Shown here piece after piece: positions 9,528-21,150 of a stretch of 64,000 bases of DNA (position 1 is its first letter; each line of letters opens with the position of its first letter). Both the position numbers and the translations under genes were made by a program. Origin of the DNA: Ophthalmolycus amberensis (taxonomy: Eukaryota; Chordata; Actinopteri; Perciformes; Zoarcidae); assembly GCA_024529925.1 (NCBI GenBank), contig JAFEUB010001593.1, forward strand, positions 518,501-582,500. The letters are read 5' to 3'. The notes below the pieces were generated by a model. The model was given only the letters and a program-made list of their open reading frames with translations. It searched no databases and was not told where the DNA came from.

Positions 9528-10424
9528 ATGATGAATGTGTTGCACTTAATCTTTCAGTTACTGTTATTTCTAACTGTCTACATCACCGCTCTTTTTCATT
9601 TTTCAATGCACAAGGTGAGGGTTGGCTCTTTAAATATTAACGGTGGGAGGGACCGACAGAAGAGGGCAGTCACTGCAGACATGATCACACAGAAACAACT
9701 AGACATCGTTTTCCTGCAGGAAACGCACAGTGACCCACATAATGAGGTAGACTGGGGTTTGTGGTGGAAGGGCCAGTATGTCCTGTCTCATGGGACCAAC
9801 CTGTTTGCAGGTGTAGCTGTTCTGTTCTCACCTGGGCTGGATGTTAACATCATCTCCTCCACAGAGATAGTGACAGGCAGGGTTTTAGTGGTCAGAGCAT
9901 CTATACAAAACTTTATTTTTGTTTTTATCAACATTTATGCTCCAAACCAGGGCTCACACAGCTCTTACTGGCACTTTAACATTAAGTTGCTTCAGGACAG
10001 TGATTTCTGTGAAAAGTTTGAGACTTTCTGGGGCATCTGGAGAGGAAAGAAGAGCGACTTTGAGTCCTTGAGTCAGTGGTGGGATGTAGGAAAGGCACAT
10101 ATACGTGTCTTTGTTCAACAACATACAAGTCACTCCACAGTAAAAGTCAAAAGGGTCATTGAGGAACTAGAAAATGAAATCAGGGATTTAGAGCACAGTC
10201 TATTCACTCACACCAGCACAGACACTCACAGGCTTCAACAGAAGAAGCAGCAACTAGGTTCCTTTCTACAGGAACGAGCTAAGGGAGCTTTGGTCAGGTC
10301 AAGGTTCACCAGCGTTAGGGACATGGATGCTCCTACCTCCTACTTCTTCAATCTGGAGAAGTCCGTCTCTCGAACCAAACAAATGGTGTGTCTCCGCCTC
10401 CCTGATGGTAAGATGACGACATGA
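9528..10424 (+). pseudogene. TX1 copy 3 ORF2, N-terminal endonuclease (internally deleted) and linker
   Basis: ORF2 proteins carry an APE-type endonuclease that nicks the target and a reverse transcriptase that copies the RNA there. The likely start is ATG 9528 or ATG 9606 (MHKVRVGSLNINGG). Visible endonuclease motifs are SLNINGGR, the metal-binding Glu in FLQETHSD and the Tyr in INIYAPNQ. The text then jumps at about residue 147 to the post-endonuclease linker (FEKFETFWGIWRGKKSDF), so the GDFN- and SDH-type motifs of the domain's second half are missing. That frame then remains open up to LEKSVSRTKQMVCLRLPDGK. A stop/frameshift at about 10420 separates it from the RT part. Confidence 0.8.
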
Positions 10425-10434
10425 CCCGATTGAA

Positions 10435-13086
10435 ATGAGACAACATGCCATAAGTTTCTACAGCGCCCTCTTCAGGAAGGAGGACAACCACAGAGAGAGT
10501 GTTGACGAGCTGCTTCAGGGCCTTCCTCAGCTGGGCCCCGAGGACAGAGTTGTCCTGGACGCCAACATCTCCCTGGAGGAGCTGACCGCTGCTGTGGGTC
10601 AGATGGCTGCTGGGAGAGCTCCTGGACTGGACAACTGCCTGCAGACTTCTATAAACACTTCTGGAAGTGTTTGGGAGCCGACCTGTGGCAGGTGCTGCAG
10701 GAGTGTTCACAGGCAGGCCTGTTACCGACGACATGTCGGCATGCAGTACTATCACTATTACCCAAAAAAGGAGATTTGTCCTTACTGAAGAACTGGACAA
10801 CGTTGTTATGCACAGACTATAAACTTTTTTCCAAGGTGCTCGCCAACCGGCTTAAGAACTTTCTGGAGTCTATAATTCACAGAGACCAGTCGTACTGCGT
10901 ACCGGACAGATCCATCATGGATAACATTTTTCTCATGAGAGACTTGTTGGATCTTTGTAAACTGGATAATATTGATGTTGGGGTTATATCATTAGACCAG
11001 GAGAAGGCTTTTGATAGGGTTGATCATAGTTTTCTTTTTTCCACTTTAAGAGCTTTTGGTTTTGGGGAAGGGTTTGTGTCACTGTTGGGTTTGATGTACA
11101 AGGAGGCTGCTTGTCTGGTGAAGGTGGGGGGTGCGTTGAGCTGTCCAGTTCAGGTCCAGAGAGGCATCAGACAGGGATGTCCTATCTCTGGACAGCTTTA
11201 TTCCATTGCCATTGAGCCTCTTCTGAATAGGTTGAGATCCCATCTATCAGGACTAATGTTACCTGGGCTGCCTCAGCGGCCCTCGCTGGTGGTGTCAGCA
11301 TATGCTGATGATATTTATGTGTTCGTCAAAGACCAGAGGGATGTCCAGTTTCTAGGTAACAGTTTAGATTTGTTTGAGAGGGCATCTTCAGCAAAGGTAA
11401 ACTGGGAAAAAAGTGAAGCTTTGCAGGTTGGGCAGTGGGCAGACAAAGAAATACCAAAGCTACCAGGAAGCATCAGATGGGGAAGGCAGGGCTTGAAGGT
11501 TTTGGGTGTTTTTTTGGGAACAGAAGAGTTTCAAAGACAGAACTGGGAGGGTGCTATGGAGAGAGTGTGTACCAGATTGTCTAAATGGAAATGGCTGCTA
11601 CCTCAGCTCTCTTACAGGGGGAGGGTCCTAATTGTCAATAACTTGGTTGCCTCGACCCTTTGGCACAGACTGGTAGTCCTGCCTCCACCACAGGGCCTGA
11701 TTAAAGACATCCAGAGGGCAGTTGTGGACTTCTTCTGGTCAGGGCTTCACTGGTTGAGATCTGCGGTGCTGTACCTGCCCGTCCAGGAGGGAGGGCAGGG
11801 CCTGGTGGACATCGCATCATGAATCACAGCCCTCAGACTGCAGACAGCTCAGAGACTGCTGTACAGTTTCGGCCTGCCATGGACTGATACTGCCTGTGTG
11901 CTGCTGAGGAGGGCCGGACGCTTAGGTTATGACAAACACCTGTTCCTGCCCCAGTCAGTGGATTTAACTGGTCTGACACCGTTCTATCAGTCCGTCTTAC
12001 AGGCATGGCAGATCTTTAGAGTCCAGCGGAGAGCTGTGTCGACACCAGGGATGTGGCTCTTTGAGGAGCCGCTTTTTGGAAGCAGCGATATCACATCCCA
12101 GGTCCTGACGTCCGTCAGCCTGAGATCCAGACTGAGAGAGGCCGGCTGTGTGAAGCTGGGTCATCTGATGAAGACCTCCATCCCTCAACTTGCGGAGCTG
12201 ATCAACATCCGGTCCAGCAGGCTGCTGCTCAGGCTGGTGGAGGAGGTCTGTGCTTCCCTGCCAGAAGTCCTCAAAGCGTTTGTTGGAGACCGTACAATAT
12301 CTGACCAATGGGACAATGAATGTGAGTATGTCTTCCCACCCCTGGCTGTCTGTCCTGCTGTGGGACAGTGGGAGGATGAGGAGGACATCCTGCTGTCTCT
12401 AAAGACACCCCAGTTGGGGGACTTTGAGACTCTGGGGAGGAAAGCAGCGTATCAGGTCAGTGTGAAAGTCTCTAACTTGCGCTCTCTGGCAGGAGTGAGG
12501 GTGTCGAGGTGGACCGAGTTTTTTGGCAGGGGATCCTCCCCAAGGGGCTGTTGGCGGTCCCTGTACAAACCCCCTGTAGACAAACGGACAGGAGACCTCC
12601 AGTGGAGGATTGTACATGGGGCCATAGCTACAAACGGGTATCTGGTGCACCTGGACCCTGGCTCAGGGGACAGCTGTCCTTTTTGCTCGCAGACAGAAAC
12701 TATCCACCATCTGTTCGTTGAGTGTTCCAGGCTGGAGAGACTCTTCAGCCGCCTGAAGGCGTGGTTTCAGGGCTTAGGAGAACACTTCTTTCTGTCTTTT
12801 TATCTATGGTCCAAACTACTCTGCTAAAAAGAAATCTGTCCACACACTAATGAATTTCCTTTCAGGACTGGCCAAACTAGCAATTTGGAAAACAAGGAAA
12901 AACCGTGTGAGGGGTGTAGGGTCAGAGGACGTGAGCTTGATGCTGACCGGACTGCTGGCTGCTCGGCTCAGGGTGGAGTTTGGTTTCTACAGTCTGACAA
13001 AGAAAACTGAACTCCTCGTGAACATTTGGGCTCTGAACGACGTTCTGTGTTCAGTCAGAGACAATGCTCTGGTTCTGAACTTATGA
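10435..13086 (+). pseudogene. TX1 copy 3 ORF2, reverse transcriptase and C-terminal domain
   Basis: Open segments are 10435-about 10632, 10671-11819, then the same frame after a TGA at 11820 to 12827, and 12850-13086 in a shifted frame. The RT core shows LLPKKGD, TDYKLFSKVLANRL, SLDQEKAFDRVDH, RGIRQGCPISGQLYSIAIEP and the catalytic AYADD (SAYADDIYVF). The C-terminal domain has a Cys/His motif CPFCSQTETIHHLFVEC at about 12680-12730, as in L1/TX1 ORF2. Two frameshifts and one stop inactivate it. Motif order and spacing match TX1-clade ORF2 rather than the L2-type RTs elsewhere in the window, which carry FADD. Confidence 0.9.
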
Positions 13087-13197
13087 ATTTGTGTTTTTTT
13101 CTTTAGATTTTGGTTGTTTTTTTGCGTGAATTAAGTTTGGTTTGATAAACAGTAAAACTCTGTAAACGGAACTTAAAAAAAAATAAAGATACATTTA

Positions 13198-13320
13198 AAC
13201 CTCTCTCTGTCTCTCTCTCCCTCTCTAGCTCTCTGTCTCTCTCTCTCTCCCTCTGTCTCTCTCTCCCTCTCTCTCTCCCTCTCTATCTCTCTCTGTCCCT
13301 CTCCCTCTCTCTCTGTCTCT
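13198..13320. repeat. CT microsatellite 3' of TX1 copy 3
   Basis: About 120 bp of imperfect (CT)n with CTCTGT and CTCCCT variants. It is the longest of the three tracts and probably the remainder of the original target. It creates spurious Arg/Glu ORFs on the minus strand. Confidence 0.9.
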
Positions 13321-13322
13321 AT

Positions 13323-14169
13323 CCGGCCCGTCCTTTCTCTTGTCAGAATGCAGGTATTGTTCAGAGGGGAAAGCTCCATAGTTCTCTGGACTGGATGTAG
13401 GGGATTTAACTTAAGAGGTAGACTTGTGTGAGAAAGAGAAAGCTAAGGCATATCAAGCAGAAGGAAAGGAGACAGAAATCATTCCCCAGCCTTTAAGCTG
13501 CTGTTGATATCAGCAACAATTTGATTCCTCATTATGCTCACTTGGTGAAAGACAATGCGGCCAACCAAATTTCAGCTGGTATTTAAAGAGGCCCATGCCT
13601 GTACTGTAAATGCACTTATTTGTGTAGTCCTTAGTCACAAGAACCACTGACAAATTGCACAAACCAACCTCAGTCAATACAACAAGAAAACTTCAAACAG
13701 TAATTCTTGTGATATTTTGTATTTTTCTTATTGTCAGCAGATCTCATGTGCAGACCTAAACCAACAATGAATGCATGCTTTGAATGTTGTGTGTATCCAA
13801 AGCCTGATATATCTTCTGTGGCTGTACCACAGAGCTCAATTGCTGTCCAACAATGTTCAAACACACATCAGTGAGCCTCACTGTAGCACTGGGTGACATG
13901 TTCCTTCATTACCATGAACACACACTGTACTTTATTTTGAGTCTCCTCCTTTTCAATAAGTGTGGCCAGCTGTTGGTGGCCAAGTGTTTTTAAAGATTTG
14001 TGTCTTCAGTAGGAACCAGTGGAATTGGAGCTGAGTGTCACAGACACAGTAGTCAGAACGTATTGAGAGAAGGACTAACACATTGTTGGAACACATCTTT
14101 TAATGGCATTTGTTGATTCACAGCTCTGTCCAAGACAGCCACGGTGTCTCACTGTGGCTCTCAGCCTGC
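13323..14169. other. No feature recognised
   Basis: Mixed sequence without a long ORF, convincing splice pair or terminal repeat. It may be intronic or intergenic host DNA. Confidence 0.5.
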
Positions 14170-14177
14170 CTCATTAG

Positions 14178-14816
14178 TAGGGGTGTAACAATACGCGTAT
14201 TCGTATTGAACCGTTCGGTACGAGGCTCACGGTTCTGTACGCATGACGAACCGAACAATACGTTTGAATAAAAATAAAAAATAAAAATAAATCTTTGGTT
14301 AAACCTTTATTTAACCAGGTAGTCCCATTGAGATTAAAAATCTCTTTTGCAAGGGAGACCTGGCCAAGACAGACAGCAACACAAGAAACACATAGTTAGA
14401 CAGAAAAACACAGAACAAGACAAGTTAAAAGAAATTAAAAGTTATAATACTAGTATAATATAATAATAGTAATAGTATAATAATACTAGTGCATTTGGAA
14501 AATGCAGAAGCTTAAATTGTGGGAAATATTATGTTTTCGGTGGAGCCAGTTCTCAAACTGGCAACCCACATGACGTAACGGACAGCGTGCTCTCTGACAC
14601 GCCCACCACCAAAGAAAAACGTTCTACTCCAGTCGGGCACTTTTGCGCTGTGATACACGCTACAGTGTAGCACAGTTTTAATGAATAAATATATTTTAAA
14701 ATCAAGTACATTTCTCTGGCATTTATAGTTTTCTACTGTACCGAAACGTACCGAACCGTGGCTCCACTGTATCGTACCGAACCCAACCGTGAATTTTGTG
14801 AACCGTTACACCCCGA
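14178..14816. mobile_element. hAT-type MITE (TAGGGGTGTAAC family)
   Basis: The left end TAGGGGTGTAACAATACG and right end CGTTACACCCCGA are inverted copies (last two bases of the right end mutated). An 8-bp duplication CTCATTAG flanks it at 14170-14177 and 14817-14824. Internal inverted CGTACCGAACCG/CGGTTCGGTACG motifs support the pairing. A LINE 3' tail is inserted at about 14288-14420. Sequence at 48206-48360 is related to its interior (TTTCGGTGGAGCCA, CTGACACGCCCACCAC). Confidence 0.9.
14288..14420 (-). repeat. LINE-type 3' tail fragment inside the hAT MITE
   Basis: Reads TTTATTTAACCAGGTAGTCC then CCCATTGAGATTAAAAATCTC and CAAGGGAGACCTGG on the + strand. This is a very common fish repeat that, on the minus strand, looks like a LINE 3' UTR ending in a TAAATAAAGG-type tail. 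Ends and target duplication were not resolved. Confidence 0.45.
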
Positions 14817-14983
14817 CTCATTAGTAACTCAAATGGATAATGGAACACCATATTAAACTCAGTCTCACGAAGACTTAACTCCTGGTGATCCCAGTCAGTG
14901 CTTTTGATCAGCACGATATTAGTCTCCCCGCTCTGCTCCACCCTGCTCTCTCCACTAAAGTCTGCAATAAATCTGGGCATCTT

Positions 14984-15300
14984 GTAGGGCAGCACAATTC
15001 ATCAAACTGTTTATCAAGATCACGATTTTGGCTTCCCACAATTAAATGAACACGATCGCCTGCGATATTGACATTCAAAATGATTGCTCCGCTGATCGAA
15101 AACTCAGCTGCACGTTATTAACAACACAACTGAGCACTCCACCCCCCCTACTCCACTAGCAGTGTGTGCCTTCATACCAGACAGGCAACACATCCTACAT
15201 TTTCGCATTTGTTTTTCAAACTCTTGCAAGTAATTATGCACAAACAAACCATGATATGTTTGATATGTTCTGATTTAAAAGAAGAAAACAATGATTGGGC
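14984..15300. mobile_element. hAT-type MITE fragment (TAGGGCAGCACAATT end)
   Basis: Begins TAGGGCAGCACAATTCATC and continues with ATCACGATTTTGGCTTCCCA and CGATATTGACATTCAAAATG, a pattern typical of fish hAT MITEs. I could not find the matching right end, so boundaries are approximate. Confidence 0.5.
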
Positions 15301-15311
15301 ATTGTCTGATG

Positions 15312-16860
15312 CAGGGGTCACCAACCTTTTTGAAGCCGAGAGCTACTTTAAGGGTACTGAGCAGTACGAAGGGCTACTTGTTTGATACAAACTTCCTGAA
15401 TAACAAAATTGCACAGATCACCTTTTAATAATATATGTGAAGAGACCGTCTGATCACGTTTATGTTAATTATTCCTCACAATAATTAACAATTATTTCCA
15501 CAACAATGATGGTAGGAAACAGATATATTTAAACATGCAACATTTATTTGTTAATCTCTTTCAACATTTGAAAGTGAGAGGACTGTAACATTTTTGAACA
15601 AATCGTGAACTCTGTCCCATGTTTATACAAATGATCAGTTATGTAAGATTAAAAAAATTAACTCTTTCACTTTTTTAAATGAATCCTATCACATTAGTAC
15701 TAATCACCAAATCTGTAGCATGAATGATGCAGTGGTAATGGATACATTTTGGGAAGTCTGGATCACCTTTACATTGTGCAATGAAGCCTACATGCCGGCC
15801 CGTCATGGCGGGAGCCCCGTCTGTTGTCACCGACACCAGCTTTTCTAACGGGACCTTTTTCTCCACAAAGAAACTCTTCACCGCGTTGTAGATGTCAATT
15901 CCCCTCGTTGTTGTCTTCAGGGGCAGAAGTGTCAGGACTTCTTCTTTTGTGGAGAAATCATCGAACACCATTCGGATAAACATCATTAGCTGAGCTGTAC
16001 TGGTGCTGTGCACGGACTCGTCGCACTGGATGCTAAACCACCTGCACTGAACCAGATCCCGGTCCAGTTGCTCCGTTAAGTTTTCGGATATAGCCGACAC
16101 TCTTCTTACCATCGTACTCGCCCCCAGTTGCACATCAGAGAGAGCGGAGATGGCATCGGGACCATTCTTCTCGTCTTTGAGCACAGTGTTTGCCGCTATC
16201 ATCATTGCTTCTTTCAAGACCTCCCCGTCCGAAAAGGGTTTCTTGTTCTTCATCAAAAAATGTGCAGCTCTGTTGTTTGCCCAAAGCTGCCTTTAAGTCA
16301 CGCACTTTTTCTTTCCGTAGTGCGCTGCCAGGTGGGTAGTTAGCATGGAAGCTATTGTGACACGTACTGAAGTGTCTCTCCACATTGTGCCGCTTTACCG
16401 TCACAGTTGCCCCGCAAATGAGACACACACATTTGTCGTAAAAAATAACTCTTCCTCCCAGTCATTGTGAAAGTAGTATGTTTTCTTTCGCTTTTCTGCC
16501 ATGTTGTCTTTAGTTTGGGGGGTAAGAACCACATCTAGCTTCGTAGCTTCCCATCGTAGCTGCGCCCACTTCCTTGTCTCAGCAAAGAGTGAGATGGCCA
16601 TTTGACATGCGCACAATATTGAACTTTGACTTCAGACAAGGTCAGAGTTCATATATACATAAAACATTTTAGTTTTTAAAATGTTATATTAAATATTATC
16701 ATATTACATTAATTACATTAATGCAAGCGTTTTTGATTAAAAAAAGAACAGCGACTACATTTTTTTAGATGGAGCTCCGTGGTGACTGGTGCTATTTTTA
16801 GAACATGCCTCGCGGGCGACTCGCATGGTCCTCGCGGGCGACCAGGCCAAGTTAACATTG
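15312..16860 (-). mobile_element. hAT (Charlie/ZBED-type) transposon fragment with transposase remnant
   Basis: The left end CAGGGGTCACCAACC at 15312 is a hAT terminus. A transposase remnant runs on the minus strand from about 16502 to 15675. The right side contains CTCGCGGGCGAC repeats usual near the other terminus of such elements, but the terminal repeat is missing and no 8-bp duplication was found. The element is therefore truncated at about 16860. Confidence 0.75.
15675..16502 (-). pseudogene. hAT transposase remnant (GTF2IRD2/ZBED-like)
   Basis: Pieces lie in several minus frames. Near 16500 is an N-terminal segment (MAEKRKKTYYFHNDW). A zinc-finger segment with CLICGATVTVKRHNVERHF lies at about 16430-16370. 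The longest piece, 15675-16256, holds the start of the catalytic domain: RWFSIQCDESVHSTSTAQLM (first acidic residue), SVTTDGAPAMTGR (second) and HCIIH. The last catalytic Glu and the C-terminal hAT dimerisation region are absent. At least two frameshifts are needed. This transposase class gave rise to domesticated vertebrate genes such as GTF2IRD2 and ZBED proteins, but the frameshifts and flanking transposon end argue against domestication here. Confidence 0.75.
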
Positions 16861-16861
16861 G

Positions 16862-17115
16862 CTTCTTTGACCTTGCTTTTGTTACGTAACCTACTTAGCC
16901 TGTGTAACAAGCATATTTATTGTACGTAACAAACATAGCTGTTTTAACCCAAACCACGATCTCTGTTAGCCTGACCAAGTACTTTTGTTGTGTAAGTAAA
17001 GATAAAACATAAGTAAACCAGGAAGTTTATTTTTGTTTATGCATTAAACGAGCGGACACGCCATCTCGGACACATCTAAAACTGATGCTAGAGCGTCATG
17101 GTTTGAAGTGGGGGA
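16862..17115. repeat. Interspersed repeat, family R, copy 1
   Basis: Shares an ordered series of blocks with 20830-21150: TTTTGTTACGTAAC, GTAACAAGC, TAACCCAAA, CCTAACC/CCTGACCAAGTA, GGAAGTTTATTTT, and GAGCGTCAT-GTTTGAAG. Class unknown; no terminal repeats identified. Confidence 0.55.
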
Positions 17116-18056
17116 CTCTGACAAAGCGACCGTATTTTAAGAGGTGAGAGTGATAATATGTTGATGTGAGAAACAGTGTGACGGGACATGGTTGTATGTT
17201 GTATTCTGTTGATGCGTAACCACAGCCAAGCAGTGAAGCAGTGTTGATATTCCTCTTGAATGGACATATTTGTAGTTGTATCATTAACCTAGTGTGGGGG
17301 AAGCGCTGTGTGTAAACATCATCCATCAGCCACCGAGTGGGCTCAGTTCAAAGCTCGGATTCCACATGCTATCTGTCTCTGAGTCATGGGCTCTGCGGTG
17401 GTGGAAATCTGGAAGGTTCATTTGGCTATAAAAATGTAAAATGTGATGGAAATGACGTTAGCACTTAGCATGTGAACAAATCACAAACTTACCTAAAGGG
17501 GCTTTACAATCTGTACAGCATACGACACCCTCTGTCCTTAGACCCTCTATTCCGATAAGGAACCCCCTCCTCCAAAAGAAAACTCTTAACAGGAAAGAAA
17601 TGGAAGAAATCTCAAGAAGAGCAACAGAGGAGGGATCTCTCTTTCAGGATGAACAGATATGAAAGAGCAGACAGAGGAACTTTAGCTTCAGTTGACAGCT
17701 TTGACGATGGAGAATAACTTTTTGCTTTCTGCTTGTGTCCCTGTGAGGGGAGACGTCCTCTCAAGAAGTGCCCAGTTGCTGATTCCTTCATCGGGTTTTA
17801 CCAAGTCTTTTAACATCACCGAAGAAACGGGTGCACTGTCATCGCCTGCTCTCATGCTGTTTGGCCCAGTTACACACTTGAGTTTAGGAGTTACTGTGGA
17901 ACACCACACTTCACTGGACTGTGTGGCTTGCATTGTGCATGTTTGCACATTTGTCTCATAGATTTTGCTCTTGTTCATGAAATGTGCTGTGTAATTGTTT
18001 CTCACAGGCTCCCTGATTATTAATACACATTGTGGTGGAAAAATGGTTTTACCCGC
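17116..18056. other. No feature recognised
   Basis: No supported gene. An 89-codon + frame at 17692 has no family motif or splice context that I can support. Confidence 0.4.
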
Positions 18057-18560
18057 TGTTGAGTCTTTATAAGCTGAAATGAAGAATATTCTCAAACAGA
18101 ACTTGTCTTTTAAAAGTATTTATTCTCTAGCCAGAGAAGAGGCACCGTTACACAGAGTCACTCAGACTCTGTAGAAGTGTGCACTCCAGAAGTAAACATC
18201 ACACAGAGTTATATACAAGAGCGATCACGGGTGGGTGCCTGTGTACTGGAACATCCTGTTTCAGGCCATGGTAATAAAGCAGACACACAGATATATACGT
18301 TTTATCCTTAAGGCACAGAACATGTGAATATACATACTTGTTATCCAACACAGAGAACAAGAGGATATGGGTGCAGGCAGTCAGCTGCTGCATGGATCAC
18401 AAGTCTCATGATGCAAGCTTATGATAGACTATTTCACAACAAGTATATAAAACACTTCTACTTATAAGAATATAAAATACTCATAAGAACATCAAGTTTC
18501 TATTACACACAAGATACATTTGAGCACGTACGTTAACACACGGATGACGATCTACTGAAT
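18057..18560 (-). repeat. Possible LTR (minus strand), unresolved left boundary
   Basis: Read on the minus strand, this has a TATATAA box at about 18210, an AATAAA signal at about 18124 roughly 90 bp later, and a terminal CTCAACA at 18057, an arrangement expected for U3-R-U5. The upstream boundary and a target duplication could not be found, and no coding region adjoins it. Confidence 0.35.
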
Positions 18561-18641
18561 TCAGAGCAAAAGTACAACTAAGCATTTTCACAATATACTA
18601 AAGTAGAAATGTTCCATTACAACATTGGCCTCAGTCACCGT

Positions 18642-18715
18642 ATATTACATTACATTACAGTCATTTAGCAGACGCTTTTATCCAAAGCCACTTACAATAA
18701 GTGTATTCAACATCG
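18642..18715. repeat. Common teleost interspersed motif (ATTACA...GTCATTTAGCAGACGC)
   Basis: Contains the very common fish sequence CATTACAGTCATTTAGCAGA followed by CGCTTTTATCCAAAGCCACT, preceded by an ATTAC tandem. It is a known dispersed motif of uncertain class, often in 3' UTRs and introns. Confidence 0.6.
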
Positions 18716-19192
18716 GTATTCAAGAGAATATATAAAAGTATATTGAAGTGTAATTGAGTTTTTAGTTCCACATGTTAACAGTGTTATCCTCAGCGTTATG
18801 GGTCCATCTAGTGGTTCAGTTCAGTTAACACTGAACCGCACTGTATGCTGGTGAATCAGGATGCAGAATACAGAGCCTGATACTGCAGCTGTGTTACTGT
18901 CATATCCTCACACAAGTACTGAATTACTCGCTGGACTTTGAATGATCTCATCCTCTGCAGCTCTGCTGCAGGCTGACAACTAAAGAAGTCTGGTCAGAGA
19001 CAGAGAAGCTGGACACGGACAGCTGTAGCAGGGTCACATGTTGTCTTGTGGATTGAGCCAGCATGATGTATAGTAGGTCTTTACAGTACTAGAGAGAAGC
19101 AAACTACACAATCTGGCAGAGAACAAGTGGAATTGAGTCAGCATATATACTATAGGCTGATTAGGGGAAATGGGAGCAGTGGGTGTGGGTGG
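18716..19192. other. No feature recognised
   Basis: No coding or repeat structure that I can support. Confidence 0.4.
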
Positions 19193-19200
19193 GGAAAATC

Positions 19201-20105
19201 CAGTGGCGGGCCGTCAGGGCCTGCAAGGCCTTCTCTGCTGGCCTAAACAGAATCACAAAGCTATTTATATTTAAAAAAAAAAAAAAAAAATTATAATTTA
19301 TTTTATAATTTAATAATTTTTCTTAAATGCACGACATGTATTATAATTTATAAAAATATTTTTCCCATTATCTTATTTTCTCATTGCACAGCTACTGTCT
19401 TCCTCAGTTGCTCTCAGTTGCTCTCAGATCTCACCTCTATGTGTGTCTATGCCAGATGCCTGCAGACTCGGCTCTGCCGCCAGTGCAGATTAAAGTACAT
19501 GGGGACGATATTGTTGATTGTCATAGTGTTCAACCAATCAGATCTTTAGTTTGACATGTTGGGCGTATTCTTTGACGTGTCAGCGGCCGCTAGCGGCCTA
19601 TAATGACGTCAGCATTACGTGCAGCTCAGTGTTCATCTGTAGCTTTCCCGCTAGGTGCAGTGTGCTGTGATTGGTCAGTGGGCGAGCACGTGACTATCAC
19701 GAAATTTAACAGCCAGCTGAGGCTGATGGGTAATTCAGGTCAGCCAATCAAAATGCATTCTGACTGAGTTGAGCTGCACCATGACACAAGGTGCTGAGAG
19801 GAGGAAAGACACTGCAGAGAGGTGCGTTCAACGCTCAAGTTGTGAAAGTAAAATGTCATTAAGGACTGACGGTGGATCCCACAGCCAGACCAGCTGAGAA
19901 CATTATATTTTCCTGAATTTAGGCTTTTGCATTCTCTAAATGCTCGAGCGTTATTCAAACGACTAGTACCGAACGGTTTAATACGAAGACGTACATAGTT
20001 ACAGCCTTAAAAATGAGCTGTGGCGCCACAATGTGGTTATAAGGTGGTATTTCAGCTGCAGGACAGCAGTGAAGGCCCAGGTATAAAATGCACCGCCCGC
20101 CACTG
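19201..20105. mobile_element. hAT non-autonomous transposon (CAGTGGCGGGC family), copy 1
   Basis: The ends CAGTGGCGGGC and GCCCGCCACTG are inverted, and an exact 8-bp duplication GGAAAATC flanks the element (19193-19200, 20106-20113). There is no transposase. A poly-A tract lies at about 19270-19290. Contains a piece related to the TAGGGGTGTAAC family (GTACCGAACGGTTTAATACG). A second, longer, inverted copy is at 48097-49563 and a terminal fragment at 35146-35197. Confidence 0.92.
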
Positions 20106-20257
20106 GGAAAATCTGAAGCTATGAAGCGAGGGCTGATGTGTTCCTTTAAAGATGCTGCAGCACAGACACAGCAAGTACTGAAGCACAGAGGTTCCACAGA
20201 CATCTTTACTAGTTTGCTTGAGGCCCAGAGATGTTGACGATACATTGACACATTTCT

Positions 20258-20312
20258 ATTTACACATATACATATATATATATGTATATATGTGTGTGTG
20301 TATTTATACATA
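20258..20312. repeat. TA/TG microsatellite
   Basis: Alternating ACATATA, TATATG and TGTGTG tract of about 50 bp. Confidence 0.8.
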
Positions 20313-20614
20313 CCACCAGGAAAGGTTTGCCAGAAATGAAATAAAAAGCAGCTTTTATTTGCCTAGAATGCCACATGCTTAAATCACACACATGCAGACA
20401 TACTGTAGAGTATGAGACGATAATGATGTCTGTCGTGAAAGTCACTGTTGGCCAAGTAGACCATCAGGTAGCATTACATTCTGACACAGATGCTTTTAGA
20501 CCCAGCAGCTTGTAACTTGTAAGAAGATATTAACCTACTGTGGTTTTATAGTTTCCTCCTGGTATGAACACATCAGCACTTCACTCTCATCTGCCCGACG
20601 TAAGACGCGTGTGC

Positions 20615-21150
20615 AGTGTCAACCCGGTCTCACTTCCAGCTCGTCAAATATCGACGCTTGGTCACTGGCCCTCGGTGTCTGATACCACCGGACAGAGTCA
20701 ACTCCAACCCATCTGCATCATTACTAGACGCTCAGGGGAAGTCCATTTAAGGAGGAGGTTGGGTCAAAAAAAGAGAGCTTCCACCCAGAAGACCATGTTC
20801 ATGTCCCCAGACCAAGTGAACGCTGATTTATTTTACCTTTATTTTTGTTACGTAACTAATGCATACGTAGGTTGCGTAACAAGCGTACTTATTTAACATA
20901 ACAAGCGTAGCTATTTGAACCCAAAGCAAGATCTTTTTTTTTGCCTAACCAAGTAAGTATGAAGTTTATTTTGAAAACAGACCGTATGCACGTAACGGGC
21001 AGAAACTGTATATTTACTGTTAACATGGAAGTTTATTTTGAAAAGACACTTTGCATGTGCATATGCAACTAGCAGAAACTGACACGCTGTCCCTGATCGC
21101 TAGAGAGGAACGTAGAGCGTCATAGTTTGAAGCGGAGGGCAGCTGTCCAA
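20615..21150. repeat. Interspersed repeat, family R, copy 2
   Basis: Begins near AACCCGGTCTCACTTCCAGC and CTCGTCAAATATCGACGCTT, a commonly seen fish repeat. From about 20830 it carries the same block series as 16862-17115. Class and exact ends unknown. Confidence 0.5.

Larger units (their letters stand above)
8920..13197 (+). mobile_element. TX1-clade (Kibi-like) LINE copy 3, 5'-truncated, degraded
   Basis: It begins directly after the CT repeat inside ORF1 coding sequence and runs through ORF2 to a 3' tail ending AAAATAAAGATACATTTAAA at about 13197, followed by a long CT repeat. ORF1 and ORF2 are separated by only four bases. The protein sequence differs clearly from copy 2 in ORF1, so this is a different subfamily. 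Frameshifts, a stop and an internal deletion show it is inactive. Confidence 0.85.

Noticed and set aside
13173..13379. Arg/Glu-rich minus-strand ORF
   Set aside because: Translation of the CT microsatellite.
17692..17961. 89-codon + ORF
   Set aside because: No motif, no splice context and overlaps an equally long antisense ORF.
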